A stretch of DNA of 64,000 nucleotides, from positions 21,323,114 through 21,387,113 of the forward strand of contig OX377206.1 of the NCBI GenBank assembly GCA_947396885.1, read 5' to 3'. This DNA comes from Heligmosomoides polygyrus polygyrus. Taxonomy: Eukaryota > Nematoda > Chromadorea > Rhabditida > Heligmosomidae. The notes under the pieces were generated by a model. It had not been told where the DNA came from. It saw only the letters and a list, made by a program, of their open reading frames with translations, and ran no database searches. Both the position numbers and the translations under genes were made by a program. This document shows positions 35,401 through 47,500 of this stretch, one piece after another (the stretch's first letter is position 1; each line of letters starts with the position of its first letter).

Positions 35401-36404
35401 CTGCATTCTTCAAGGCTTCAAGGAGGAACAATGCCTGAATCCCACATTTTTTCTGTCAAGTAATTTTCGTGTGCATTATTTTTAACTAGTAATGCTGCTT
35501 TTCCATTGTAGTAAATTCTCATAAAACCAAACATGAAAGAAAATCGTGAACTGTAAAGGGTAGGGCGAGTAAGGCAAAATCCATATTTCTGAGTGGAAGC
35601 TAAGGTGTTCAATGTAATAATATGTTTTTAATTTATTTAAACGCTAGTTTCCTAGTACGCTTAAAATCTGCGCAGTCTCGCCATGTTCTGTTAAACATCG
35701 TTTTAGCGCAGGTAGGGTGCATTCAGTAAATAAATAAATAAATACATGGGAGAGGCTGCAGTACAAGTTATCCGGATTTGTGTACCTACATTTTTTAGGT
35801 GCAATTCCAATGAGGAGGGGGAGGGTCCACCTTACAACGCGATTCACGTCCTACCCCTCGTCTATTTGGCGCGTCCAACCTGACCCCTTGGGCTTTCTCG
35901 AGTCTGACTGCCTTACTTTGTGATTATGTTGCATGTGTTTTCATTTCAGCTATTATTTAAAAGTGTGTCTAAGGTGGGCTCCCCTTATTTGAAAGATCCG
36001 GAGGGATCCCTTATTGGATCCCTCCGGGTTTTCCAAATGTGTACCGAAATTTTTTTATTATTGTTATTATTAATTTTTATTATTATTTTTTTAAATGTAT
36101 GAGAAATTATATTGTAGGATTTGTCCAACTTACCTCCCGCGTTCGTTATGACGTGTGAATTCGATGTTCTGAGAGATGAAGGGATTATGTACGCCAAGCG
36201 TTTAAAGGTAAGGAGGCGCTTCTGTTAATTTCTAGGAATACGTTCTTCACTGTGTCGTTACAGGCTGCCGGAGTGAGGACAGATGCTCGCAACTACAAGA
36301 ACGGTTTCCACGCGATGCTGAACTTCCATCACGAAATCGAGGAGGCGTCAAGGTCATTAAATGACATCGTCGCTTGGACGCACGCTATTCTTAGTGACAA
36401 ATAG
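26483..36404 (+). CDS. Arylacetamide-deacetylase/hormone-sensitive-lipase-type esterase, about eight exons
   Basis: This is a serine ester hydrolase of the alpha/beta fold, expected to face the ER lumen from an N-terminal anchor. Exons: 26483-26878, 28165-28289, 30025-30163, 33256-33438, 33493-33642, 34469-34612, 36118-36207, 36264-36404 (TAG), about 455 codons, near the family length. Exon 1 has a membrane segment ([17 protein letters not shown]). Exon 2 has the oxyanion motif [12 protein letters not shown] and exon 3 VEYRLSPE. Exon 4 has the nucleophile motif GDSAGGN, exon 7 the acid Asp in [10 protein letters not shown] and exon 8 the catalytic His in NGFHAML. The whole triad is intact and all junctions keep phase. 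Uncertain points: the true start (an acceptor-like atttccag lies inside the 5' end), whether exon 1 hides a short intron near 26673, and the weak donor of exon 4. The 3.1-kb intron 3 holds two mobile elements. C. elegans relatives include F16F9.4-like proteins, to my knowledge. Confidence 0.9.
27490..27725 (+). repeat. tRNA-derived SINE copy in esterase intron 1
   Basis: It has aggccaaccaaaccttcc, cagtcggtaaactagtgcc, acgcactcaaattgtctcc and a cctttaacctttat tail. It lies in the intron between exons 1 and 2 in the same orientation as the gene. Confidence 0.65.
29107..29340 (-). repeat. tRNA-derived SINE copy in esterase intron 2
   Basis: The minus-strand copy has the tail (aggataaaaaggataaagg) at the low end and the family body up to the head near 29335. 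It lies in the intron between exons 2 and 3, antisense to the gene. Confidence 0.7.
30396..30829. mobile_element. Inverted-repeat element (434 bp) in esterase intron 3, with 4-bp target duplication
   Basis: The ends atggcgctattg and caatagtgccat begin inverted repeats of about 50 bp that continue through aggtcgaaaaaat. gcaa flanks both ends (30392-30395 and 30830-30833). The interior has three copies, in both orientations, of the module ttatttggggtgctgatc, also seen in the element at 1-1207. There is no coding region. Confidence 0.75.
30999..33220 (-). mobile_element. RTE-like LINE, 5'-truncated, antisense in esterase intron 3
   Basis: The minus-strand frame 31024-31689 encodes the reverse-transcriptase C-terminal part ([19 protein letters not shown], then [17 protein letters not shown]). 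The polymerase motif [11 protein letters not shown] lies at 31770-31800, and [12 protein letters not shown] text near 31875-31900. Further 5' pieces of the region between endonuclease and polymerase ([18 protein letters not shown]) lie at 32927-33124. The endonuclease is absent, so it was truncated at its 5' end on insertion. tacaacttagcact flanks it at 30985-30998 and 33221-33234, a 14-bp target duplication. Several frameshifts and stops make it dead. It is interrupted by a 317-bp element at 32259-32575. Confidence 0.85.
32259..32575. mobile_element. Small GC-rich inverted-repeat element inside the LINE
   Basis: It begins gcatactt and ends aagtatgc, with catcgccgcg-like sequence just inside both ends. 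It is clearly more GC-rich than its host LINE, whose coding text resumes on both sides. Near its left end is an almost perfect 21-bp hairpin (32274-32294 and 32298-32318) with a 3-base loop. No target duplication is clear, so the boundaries are approximate. The superfamily is unknown. Confidence 0.55.
35998..36027. other. Perfect 12-bp hairpin in esterase intron 6
   Basis: ccggagggatcc and its complement ggatccctccgg are separated by six bases. Weaker pairing continues outward for about 12 more bases. It lies 90 bp before exon 7. It could be a tiny repeat relic; no function is implied. Confidence 0.6.
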
Positions 36405-37741
36405 TAGATTTTATTCTCGGTTGTTGATCTTACGGTTTACTACGAGTTCTTGAACTTGATGGTACACAACGCATAGGCTCAATAGCGTGTATTTCATGTC
36501 GTCTTTCGTTGTTTTGTGATATATAGTTGTAAATACATAGTAGTTTAGCATCGCTAACGTAGAAGTCATTCGTCAGTTTTACATAGCTTTAAGCGTTTCC
36601 ATGTGTTTTAGTTTGCATGTACATAAAAGCAGTTATCAAATGTTGTGCATAAATGTACTAACCAAATGCTGTTCTATGCACTATGAAAGGGTAAAGCGGT
36701 TTCCTAACGTTCTTCTTCGTTGAGGTGTAAGGATGGTATGCATGCTTAGGGATCGAAAAATAAGCGTAATGCGCTTAAAGTCCCTGCTCGTAGACGAGTA
36801 TTGACCTGTGTGTTTCAAGGTACGCCAGGATGTGTCCCATCAAACGCATTTGTGCCGAAATTGTGGCAACATCCTGAGCTCCTTTCCTTGCTTAGTCTAC
36901 CACAGACCGACCCAATTCGTGCTTATATGCGTAGAGAGGTCATTATTCCAACAAGTACCCTATTCTGTGTTCGGCAGGATTATGCGGTGTCCCCAATAAG
37001 CTTAGGAAGGGTCGTATTGAATCTACTCGTTCAAGCAGCACCAGTAGGGACACAAGCCCGTTCAGTGCTAGAGTTATGTGAGTTCAAGAAAGAAAGCTCA
37101 CCTTGCGGTGTATAGCAGGAGCTTCAGACTAAATTTCAGCACCTTAAGCAGTCATTTACCTCTGTACTCATCCACTATCCGGACTGGGTTGATTTGTGTC
37201 ATGCCTATAGTTGTCCAAGGAGCGACTTTAACCCACCCAATGTTGACTTCTCTTATAGAGAATCGCTGCATTGGCTACTGAGGCTTTTGAGGAGGATGTT
37301 TTTGAGGAAGCTCTTTAAAATCAGTTCCTTCGTGTAGCTCACGGTCACGGGGTGTGGTTTTCTCATTTGAAATCTCCTACGGAGACTATTTATGCACGTA
37401 GAGAAAGTTCATGTATTCAAAGAGGATGTATCTTTGGCACACCATGTGATAAAGAGATACAGTCCCTTCTGGGTCTGGATATTTCCGAGATGTAAGTAAC
37501 TATAGGACAGCATGTTGCGCCTTTCTCAAGAAGTTCCAGTCCCACACTAATTTCGCCTCAATGCTCAGCATGAATTCTCATTAGAAAATGTAAGATGAGC
37601 CATAATCACAAGGGTGCACTTGCCACGCCACCAGCTCGCGCGTATTGCTTCTCTTGTGCTGCAATACAAATATCACCATTATAGACGTTATGCACCTTGA
37701 TACACAGCTGTCTTCCAGTTGCGCTCCTTTTTTTTCAGCAG
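36405..37741 (+). other. Intergenic interval between esterase and Skp1-related gene
   Basis: It is 1.3 kb and holds the esterase 3' UTR at its start. An open frame at 36801-37115 (104 codons) shows no recognisable domain. A polyadenylation signal for the esterase could not be fixed. The two genes share orientation. Confidence 0.45.
37727..37741 (+). promoter_or_regulatory. Likely spliced-leader acceptor before the Skp1-related start
   Basis: A pyrimidine run followed by cagcag directly precedes the ATG at 37742. In nematodes such a TTTTCAG site 0-10 bases before a start codon is commonly where a spliced leader is joined. It could instead be an acceptor for an unseen 5' exon. Confidence 0.5.
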
Positions 37742-40700
37742 ATGTCGTTGGTGAACTTGGAGTCGTGCGATGGTGTGGTGTATAGTCTCCCAAGCGACGT
37801 CGCCTGCTTATCGTCACTTGTTGGTGATGTTATGACGCACTGTTCAGAGAATGGCAACACGACCGTTCCTCTTCCGAAAATTCCTGATGTAGCCCTTGCT
37901 CCCGTGGGTACGTCTTTGATGCCAAGGATTATCATATTCGACTAAACGCTGTTTCGTTTGGGCTAATAACATAATTATCGTAAAGTGTGGTTACCAAACA
38001 ATTCTTGCCTTAGGTGGTGCCAATTTCGTAGAAGCTGTTTGAGAGGTAGGACGTAAGAAACGGAAGTAGAGATATGCCGTGATATGTTCCTGTGTGGGCG
38101 TGTGGTAGCGCAGTGGAATGAAGCACTTGTTTTCATATGCGGCTCGAATCGAGATCTTCGGGTTCCTCATAAGCCAACCAATGCTTCTATTCTTCCGGTA
38201 ACTGAATCGGTAGCAAACTTTCTGGGAGAAGCACACCACTAAATTATGTATCGGTTGGTCACAGAAGTTCAGATGGCATCCATATAATGTACAAGTTAGA
38301 GGCTTAGTTTATCAACGTGGTGAAGAAGCGCTGGGAGCCACGATTCCGCAGTGGAAATAAAACACACAACAGAAGTCGTAGAATTGCGTCGAGTTTGAGA
38401 CCAATATTGTTATTATATCTTTATCCAGCTAAAGTTTCGGCGCAACCGCCTTCGTCGGAGCCTGGAAAAGCAAGGGAATTTAGGAAGGTTATTCGCTCAA
38501 AATCAACTTTCAAGTCACGGAGGTCTAAGAAGGAAGGGTTGCAACGGGACAGAACGGAGGTGGTTCATCCCTTACTAACCTTAAGGGAGGCTGTCACGTC
38601 ACCCACGGATGGAGGCAGACTGGGTGAGTGAAGCCCTCTACTTCTCGCCACTCCCTCAACGATCCTGCCTACGAGTTGATCTTATTATATATGGGGGATA
38701 TTTGCATAAAATGAAACTCACATAAAGAATAAATGTAAGGAGTATGTTACATCAAACGTGAAATGTATTGAGCAGTTACAATAAATCTATGTGGAAGGTA
38801 GCATTCGGTGGGGAAGAGGGAGTGGGGGGGGGGGGGGGAGGAGAGAGGCGCCTGAGCTCGCCTATGTGGGAGGAGACCACCAGGTGTCGTGTCGTTCTGG
38901 CCTCGTATTTTATAGCCGCCTCCCCGAGGTCGGAACGATGTCCACCGTGAGTGGTAGAAGAGCTTAGACGGTGCGGGTGAAACCGGGGAAGGGATTATTG
39001 GGTTGACGAAGCACTTCGGCTTTTTGTTTGGTATAGTTGTGTTTGAACGAATAAGTTCGAGTAATTCATTCGGATATTTACTCGAATAGTTGAATATTCG
39101 ATACTTCTAGATTTTCGATTGTTCGTTCAAATTCGAACATCGACGGTTATAAAAAGTCGAATATTCGTTTGAACTCGAACATCGAAAAAGAGCCATATTC
39201 GAATATTATTAGAAAATCGAATATTTCATCTTTACTCGAAAATCGATTATATTTTTTCGAATATCGAATAAACTTCTTATCATCAAGCGCAGAACCTGAT
39301 TCGGACAAATTATTTGACTATTCAAATAGACGAATGGTGGGGCTTATTCGATTTTCGATTATTCGAAAAATGACTTTCCGACATAGAATGAAGTTGAGTT
39401 CATTCACTCATTCGGAAATTTTCGACATAGAATTTGTTGGTTCATTCATTTGTGCAATAAAATTTCTCAACACACCACTATTATGCTTGGTGGAGGGTCA
39501 CCATATGAGTGACCTTCCTTTGAGGTTCAGAAGATCCTATTCATGGTGATTTTGTGAATACCTTGATGTCGGAATGCACTGGGGTCGACTTCATGGTTGC
39601 TATTGTCCCGTATATCCCAACCCATGTACAACAATATGGTCTTCGTAGTAGCAAACATAAACTGTCCAGTTCCACAGGTTATTCCTGAAAAATCGGCAGT
39701 CTTGAAAACAACTGTGGAGTTTTGCATACCTGTGCGATCTTTCCTTCCTTGCTATACTCACCCTTCCTTATAATGAATACTAGAATGCTCCAAACGTCTA
39801 ACTACTAATGAGAACTCGTGCTTTTGTGTAGATGCTATTTTTGGACACAATTACAGTGGAATGGATGCGACGGAAAAATGCGGTCTCCGCACAACTGGCT
39901 GCGTCATCTTGTCGGTGTACCCATGGCGGCAATGATAGCGACTACGGTGGAAAGGTGTGTGAGAATGTGTATTTCATTCTCAAGGATGTGTTGCCTACAG
40001 TTTTAGTGCTTCAGGACGTTGAACTGTCAAATTGGGAGCGTATATTTTTCCACGATATGGATAAGGATCTGCTGTTTATGGTGCTGAACACAGCGAATTA
40101 CATGGGGATAGCCGCGCTCACAGCGGCAGGATCGAGTTTCGTTGCAGAGATGATTTCGGTATTGTTCCCCAACATTTTTTCTTCGCTAAAATGTTTCTTG
40201 TAACGTCGGCATCCTGCAATTCGTTGGATTCGTGCTAGGCACTCTACTTCAAACTTGTGTCCTTCAGGCTGTCTGACTGCATACTTGAGCAATACAGTGA
40301 CTTGCAGTGGTCAGTCTTTGGACAAGACGGTGTTTTATCCATGCAAGTATGGTACGTCTAGTACCAATTGGGCAGATGAAAGGCTTAATATGTCTGGGCT
40401 AGATTTGCACGTTGGAGATTGGAGGTGTAGGTGAGAGTCAGTGCCTTATCCCTCTGCACTGAAAGCACTCCTTCAAAGAACGCTTGATTGGACTGTGTGT
40501 AGCGCAGTCAGAAGAGCGATTGATATGTGTGTAGCGCAGTCAGAAGAGCCGTCGGCGTTCTTGTGCGCTTCCATTCAATTATTCAGGTGCCTCCTAGGCC
40601 ATCCAAACCTTTTATCAATAACACACTGCTATGAAATCCTAGTATGTGACATCAAAGAATATCTTGCAGAGTTCCGTATCATATGCATATACAGAACCCC

Positions 40701-41763
40701 TGATTGCAATGTCTCAGGTCGCATCAACTATGCAAGGCTATAAGTGGTTTTTGTGTCACTGAGCTCACCACGATTTTGGTGGAAGATTCCCACCTCTCTG
40801 ATCTAATGGCGGGTCGAAGCAGTCAGGAACATTTCTCAGGTTTTTGAAACCCACGGTTTTCGGCAGTTAGTGTCCTCGCCTACCAGGCGAAATTCAGTCC
40901 TGAGTTTAGTTATATGTAATCGGCAAGATTTCGTCAACAATGTGCAGCGGGACTTCCCATACTAGCGACCATGCTACAATCACTTATGAGTTAGCCTTAA
41001 GCTTCAAGTCTGACACCGCGAAGTGCTCGAAGACATGCTACTGCTCATACATCGTATAACAGTGATTGTCGTGTTCTGTGCTAGAAATATTTTTGCGGTT
41101 CGTTTTTTAACATCATTGATGCTAGATTTTGATCTACGTAAAATAAATGTCTTCGGAGTAGGAGAATGGTACCAGACTTGCTTGGGAAAGATAAAACACC
41201 ATCGGTTGACCAGCGCAAGTCACTGTAGGTCAAATGCGCACTTGAACGGTTTCCACGGTGTATTGTAGAAAAGGAATGCGTGGTGCAGCCCACAGAGGAA
41301 ATCATTACTTTTCCTTTTTGCATTTGCAACCCTTTATTCGGATTAAGTTTCTTCATTTGTCGGAAATAACGTTTAATCTATTTTTTCTCCAACTGTTCTA
41401 ACCATCATGTATTTCAGCTGGAAAGTTCATTTTTGTATTCGACGTTGTCAAACATGTGTTTGCAATGGTAGGGAATGGGGTGTCATGTGTTTTAGTGAAA
41501 ATTGATTTCGGGTTTAGGTTTTTCCTGTTCGTTGGTCATTGCAAGTCATTCTCTTGGATAAATACGCACTCAGATCTCTTCCAAAGAACTGATTAACACC
41601 GACTTTTATCCGTGGTCGTTTTTACATGATGTTTCTTTGCACGCTATTGTCTGTGATTCAGGGTATGTCGTTAGAGCAAACAAGAGAATACCTCAACATT
41701 TCTCCCAGCAAGAAGTTTGACGATGAGCAGATTCGAAAGAAGTATCCGTGGCTTTTCATTTGA
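37742..41763 (+). CDS. Skp1-related protein (SCF ubiquitin-ligase adaptor), three exons
   Basis: Skp1 links F-box proteins to cullin in SCF ubiquitin ligases. Exons are 37742-37903, 39832-40158 and 41662-41763 (TGA), all joined in phase 0, giving about 196 codons. Exon 1 has the BTB-fold start (NLESCDGVVYSLPSDVACLS, then TVPLPKIPDVAL). Exon 2 has ELSNWERIFFHDMDKDLLFM and LNTANYMGIAAL, matching the Skp1 helices. Exon 3 is the F-box-binding C-terminus (MSLEQTREYLNI, IRKKYPWLF). The protein is about 30 residues longer than usual, in the loop between the BTB part and the helices. A 50-60-bp intron there is possible, although the frame is open through it. It is a diverged member, like the expanded skr families of nematodes. 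Introns 1 and 2 carry SINE copies. A duplication boundary falls in intron 1 at 39039. Confidence 0.85.
38105..38275 (+). repeat. tRNA-derived SINE copy in intron 1 of the Skp1-related gene
   Basis: The head gtgtggtagcgcagtggaatg (A box) and the blocks cataagccaaccaatgcttc and atcggttggtcacagaag follow family order. The tail is missing. Confidence 0.65.
38276..39038. other. Rest of intron 1, no clear feature
   Basis: An open frame at 38317-38631 is rich in Arg, Lys and Ser and looks like simple-composition sequence. A G-run lies at 38823-38840. No family is recognised. Confidence 0.4.
39040..39375. repeat. AT-rich TCGAATATTCGA-type repeat block
   Basis: The motif tcgaatattcga and shortened or shifted variants recur about 15 times in both orientations, since the motif is self-complementary. 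It is repeated exactly at 44578-44913 by the tandem duplication. Open frames crossing it encode only low-complexity text. Confidence 0.7.
40260..41300. repeat. SINE fragments in intron 2 of the Skp1-related gene
   Basis: Three pieces of the family are visible. A minus-strand body lies at about 40280-40460. A plus-strand head occurs near 40492-40560, with a 34-bp direct repeat of gtgtgtagcgcagtcagaag. A plus-strand 3' half lies at 41145-41300. The same pieces recur 5,538 bp later. Confidence 0.6.
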
Positions 41764-43009
41764 TTGTGCTACTAAACTTTTGATGGTGTTCTGTTTTTTC
41801 GTGGGGTTTTGTTTTACCTCACGCTGCGTGAACACTGTTGTCGTTGACGTAGTTATCATTTTGCTCCCTAGCTGGCTCTAATCGACTAGAAGTGTTGCTG
41901 TCAATTGTATTGTTTTCTTATCCGGTGTTTCCTGCAGGAGTTAGGCTTTGCGCAATAGTTGTTGTGATGATTCTGACTTAAGCGCTTTCTCTACGTGTAG
42001 GTGTCGCTGCTTGAGCGACATTTTTCTTCGTTGGTGAGGGTATCATTCTAGCTATTACGATGACATTTCTTTAATCACCTAAGAAATCGCTTTAGTTCTA
42101 CTTTCATGGAATTTGTCGAGGATGTGCTTGACCATGCATGCTAAATCGATATGCACGTGTCAGCTTTTTATGGTGTTCCCAGAAATTTCGGTTTTGCTCT
42201 TATCTCGTGTGCTATAGCTTGTAAATGTTATAAATGTTGTCAGACTCATTATCTGTCGATAACCACGGAGCAGCTCTTACATGTATGTGGATCATCCATT
42301 GGAAGCTGTGTGGCGCGGCAACTGTGACGAATCAGTATTGATTAAGCCGCGGGAAGGGTCGATATTGATGTATTCCACTTCAGTGCATCGTTCGGGCTTT
42401 TAGACACAACTCTAACTGGGGAAGTCAATGAGGTGTCCCCAAAATCTTTGAAAGAGACCTATAGAAGATTGTAGGTGACCATTCGGTAGAAAAAGTACTG
42501 GCTTCCACAGTTACTGCGGATTTTTAGGTCACAAATTCGGCAAGAGGCAACTATCTCAGAAAAGCTAAAAATGGTAAGAAAGCGGAGATTCTGCGCCCTC
42601 AGAAGCTATATACAATACCGAGACGGAAACATTCGTAACCGCTAAAACTCGACCAGAAATTGAGATAGCAAAATTAGCCATTTCATATGCAACGACATAA
42701 TATACTGAAACTGCACAAGAAACAAGAAGAAAGCGGCTGAGAAACGAAAATTGTGAAAAAAGCCGAGAATTGAAGAACGAGCAAAGAAAAAGCTCCCTTT
42801 TTACAACTCCCTCACCATCAAGTTATCCGGCAAGCTGCACTCTTTTTTTAGTACGGTCGTTTCGAAGAATGGAAATTAACGAGGGGAAGGATGCTGACTC
42901 TGCTTCTCAATCAGGTCTACCGTTTCTGGCTTATCTTCGTTCACTTTAACGAGTAGTCGTAGCCACGTCGGCGTGCTTAAATCTTCGACGTGTTTGGCAG
43001 AATGTCGAG
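41764..43009. other. Region downstream of the Skp1-related gene, no feature
   Basis: The 3' UTR and an intergenic stretch; nothing was recognised. It is copied at 47302-48547. Confidence 0.4.
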
Positions 43010-44576
43010 CACAGTGCAGGGCAGGGTCAAACGTGGGGTTCGATTTTTGCTGGAAATTTACGACCCCCCCCCTCTGAGGCGGAATTTGTACGACCCCTCC
43101 CTCTCTCTTCCACTGTTCTATTTCTTGTATTTCTCGATTTTTTCAAGGTTTCTTGTGCAGTTTGAACTCTTTAATAAATTCTTCTTTTCAGGTGCGGCTT
43201 CGGCACTGAAGAGGACAATGAAACGAGTTCCCTGATCAATAATGTTTTTAAAACACAATAAAATTCTTTAAAATTTTGAACGCTATTTTCGACACTTCAA
43301 AATAAAGATCTTCTGGTAGCAGTTTCCAATCATCACTGTTCAATTTATGGAGTTTTTTTAGGACACCATGGACACGGAACATTCTTCTACCTGAAGTAGC
43401 GACGTTTGCATCTGAAATTGTGCTCCGAAATTGTGTTATATAAAAATTTGAGTATTACTTTCTGACGACGACTTAAGTGCTTTCCTTATAAATTTTTTGA
43501 AGCGTTCCTCGAATCGATTATGGAGCGAAAAAAGGAAGGATGGACGATGGACTTCTCTCGGAAATAATGTTCTCCCATCCTAAGAAAACGTCATAAAAAA
43601 CGAAAATGGAGCTAAAAAACCCCAGCTCTGTACATGATACAGCAAAAAAAAACAAGATTCTCCGCAGCGATGACGGAACTGCGATGACGATATGATTAGG
43701 ATGGATCGTAAGCAAAATTCTCGTTTTTCATGAAAAAAAAAATATTTTTTAGCTGAAGCAGACCACCCATACGAATAAAATTTTGCCACAAAAACTTCCA
43801 AGTCATGATCAATGCACAGTGAAAAAATCATGATTTTCTGGATCGAACAGGATGAATCGACCTCAGGTCGACTTTGCACCAACGTCATCGGAGCATGAAA
43901 CTAAACGTTCACAAAAGGGTTCATATCTCGGTAAGTTTTTCGTATTTTGAAAATCCTTCTAGCCTGTCAAGAAGAAGATAAAACGCTCTTTCTCACAGTG
44001 TAAAAATCTTTTCCAAAAATGGAGTCGTCACGCGTGGCTGCTGGTTCGATTTTTAAGCCAAAAAAAAAATTGAAGTGGCTTCACAAAAATATTCATAACT
44101 TGACCAATTCTTCGAAGTTTCAAAATCCCGCTAGCTTTTCAGAAACTAGAGGAAGAGCCCTTTCTTGCTATGTAAGAATTAATGTCCAAAAATTCGGTCT
44201 TCATGCGCGGCAGGGGAGGTTCAATTTCGGCTCCATGTCGCGAAAATACGTACCGAAAATCGAACCCTCCCCGCCCCGCATGAAGACCCCTTTCTTGGAA
44301 AACGGTTCTTATATGGTAAGAAAGCATATTTGCTCTATTTTTTGATGAGCGAGCAATTTTCGGAAGTCGTGAGCTGAATCGCGGATCGACTCTTCGCCGT
44401 CGTCATCGGAGTGATCTCAGAAAAATATTCATAACTCGACTAATTTTTCGAAATTCAAAAATCCCGCTAGCTTTTTGAAAAGTAGATAAACAGCGCTTTT
44501 TATGGTTACAAACACTTTTAGCAAAAAGGGGATCTTCATGCGGGGCGGGGGGTGGTTCGATTTTTGGTCGATTTTC

Positions 44577-47500
44577 GTGTTTGAACGAATAAGTTCGAGT
44601 AATTCATTCGGATATTTACTCGAATAGTTGAATATTCGATACTTCTAGATTTTCGATTGTTCGTTCAAATTCGAACATCGACGGTTATAAAAAGTCGAAT
44701 ATTCGTTTGAACTCGAACATCGAAAAAGAGCCATATTCGAATATTATTAGAAAATCGAATATTTCATCTTTACTCGAAAATCGATTATATTTTTTCGAAT
44801 ATCGAATAAACTTCTTATCATCAAGCGCAGAACCTGATTCGGACAAATTATTTGACTATTCAAATAGACGAATGGTGGGGCTTATTCGATTTTCGATTAT
44901 TCGAAAAATGACTTTCCGACATAGAATGAAGTTGAGTTCATTCACTCATTCGGAAATTTTCGACATAGAATTTGTTGGTTCATTCATTTGTGCAATAAAA
45001 TTTCTCAACACACCACTATTATGCTTGGTGGAGGGTCACCATATGAGTGACCTTCCTTTGAGGTTCAGAAGATCCTATTCATGGTGATTTTGTGAATACC
45101 TTGATGTCGGAATGCACTGGGGTCGACTTCATGGTTGCTATTGTCCCGTATATCCCAACCCATGTACAACAATATGGTCTTCGTAGTAGCAAACATAAAC
45201 TGTCCAGTTCCACAGGTTATTCCTGAAAAATCGGCAGTCTTGAAAACAACTGTGGAGTTTTGCATACCTGTGCGATCTTTCCTTCCTTGCTATACTCACC
45301 CTTCCTTATAATGAATACTAGAATGCTCCAAACGTCTAACTACTAATGAGAACTCGTGCTTTTGTGTAGATGCTATTTTTGGACACAATTACAGTGGAAT
45401 GGATGCGACGGAAAAATGCGGTCTCCGCACAACTGGCTGCGTCATCTTGTCGGTGTACCCATGGCGGCAATGATAGCGACTACGGTGGAAAGGTGTGTGA
45501 GAATGTGTATTTCATTCTCAAGGATGTGTTGCCTACAGTTTTAGTGCTTCAGGACGTTGAACTGTCAAATTGGGAGCGTATATTTTTCCACGATATGGAT
45601 AAGGATCTGCTGTTTATGGTGCTGAACACAGCGAATTACATGGGGATAGCCGCGCTCACAGCGGCAGGATCGAGTTTCGTTGCAGAGATGATTTCGGTAT
45701 TGTTCCCCAACATTTTTTCTTCGCTAAAATGTTTCTTGTAACGTCGGCATCCTGCAATTCGTTGGATTCGTGCTAGGCACTCTACTTCAAACTTGTGTCC
45801 TTCAGGCTGTCTGACTGCATACTTGAGCAATACAGTGACTTGCAGTGGTCAGTCTTTGGACAAGACGGTGTTTTATCCATGCAAGTATGGTACGTCTAGT
45901 ACCAATTGGGCAGATGAAAGGCTTAATATGTCTGGGCTAGATTTGCACGTTGGAGATTGGAGGTGTAGGTGAGAGTCAGTGCCTTATCCCTCTGCACTGA
46001 AAGCACTCCTTCAAAGAACGCTTGATTGGACTGTGTGTAGCGCAGTCAGAAGAGCGATTGATATGTGTGTAGCGCAGTCAGAAGAGCCGTCGGCGTTCTT
46101 GTGCGCTTCCATTCAATTATTCAGGTGCCTCCTAGGCCATCCAAACCTTTTATCAATAACACACTGCTATGAAATCCTAGTATGTGACATCAAAGAATAT
46201 CTTGCAGAGTTCCGTATCATATGCATATACAGAACCCCTGATTGCAATGTCTCAGGTCGCATCAACTATGCAAGGCTATAAGTGGTTTTTGTGTCACTGA
46301 GCTCACCACGATTTTGGTGGAAGATTCCCACCTCTCTGATCTAATGGCGGGTCGAAGCAGTCAGGAACATTTCTCAGGTTTTTGAAACCCACGGTTTTCG
46401 GCAGTTAGTGTCCTCGCCTACCAGGCGAAATTCAGTCCTGAGTTTAGTTATATGTAATCGGCAAGATTTCGTCAACAATGTGCAGCGGGACTTCCCATAC
46501 TAGCGACCATGCTACAATCACTTATGAGTTAGCCTTAAGCTTCAAGTCTGACACCGCGAAGTGCTCGAAGACATGCTACTGCTCATACATCGTATAACAG
46601 TGATTGTCGTGTTCTGTGCTAGAAATATTTTTGCGGTTCGTTTTTTAACATCATTGATGCTAGATTTTGATCTACGTAAAATAAATGTCTTCGGAGTAGG
46701 AGAATGGTACCAGACTTGCTTGGGAAAGATAAAACACCATCGGTTGACCAGCGCAAGTCACTGTAGGTCAAATGCGCACTTGAACGGTTTCCACGGTGTA
46801 TTGTAGAAAAGGAATGCGTGGTGCAGCCCACAGAGGAAATCATTACTTTTCCTTTTTGCATTTGCAACCCTTTATTCGGATTAAGTTTCTTCATTTGTCG
46901 GAAATAACGTTTAATCTATTTTTTCTCCAACTGTTCTAACCATCATGTATTTCAGCTGGAAAGTTCATTTTTGTATTCGACGTTGTCAAACATGTGTTTG
47001 CAATGGTAGGGAATGGGGTGTCATGTGTTTTAGTGAAAATTGATTTCGGGTTTAGGTTTTTCCTGTTCGTTGGTCATTGCAAGTCATTCTCTTGGATAAA
47101 TACGCACTCAGATCTCTTCCAAAGAACTGATTAACACCGACTTTTATCCGTGGTCGTTTTTACATGATGTTTCTTTGCACGCTATTGTCTGTGATTCAGG
47201 GTATGTCGTTAGAGCAAACAAGAGAATACCTCAACATTTCTCCCAGCAAGAAGTTTGACGATGAGCAGATTCGAAAGAAGTATCCGTGGCTTTTCATTTG
47301 ATTGTGCTACTAAACTTTTGATGGTGTTCTGTTTTTTCGTGGGGTTTTGTTTTACCTCACGCTGCGTGAACACTGTTGTCGTTGACGTAGTTATCATTTT
47401 GCTCCCTAGCTGGCTCTAATCGACTAGAAGTGTTGCTGTCAATTGTATTGTTTTCTTATCCGGTGTTTCCTGCAGGAGTTAGGCTTTGCGCAATAGTTGT

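Larger units (their letters stand above)
39039..44576 (+). repeat. Tandem duplication unit, copy 1 (5.54 kb)
   Basis: Every stretch I compared matches copy 2 (44577-50112) in order and sequence. The differences noticed are four homopolymer length changes (near 43063, 43640, 43735 and 44050). The unit starts inside intron 1 of the Skp1-related gene. It holds exons 2 and 3 and the left arm of a foldback element, and stops at that foldback's centre. Confidence 0.95.

Noticed and set aside
39169..39549. A 126-codon plus-strand frame, repeated at 44707-45087
   Set aside because: Most of it is the translation of the TCGAATATTCGA repeat block; no domain and no splice support.
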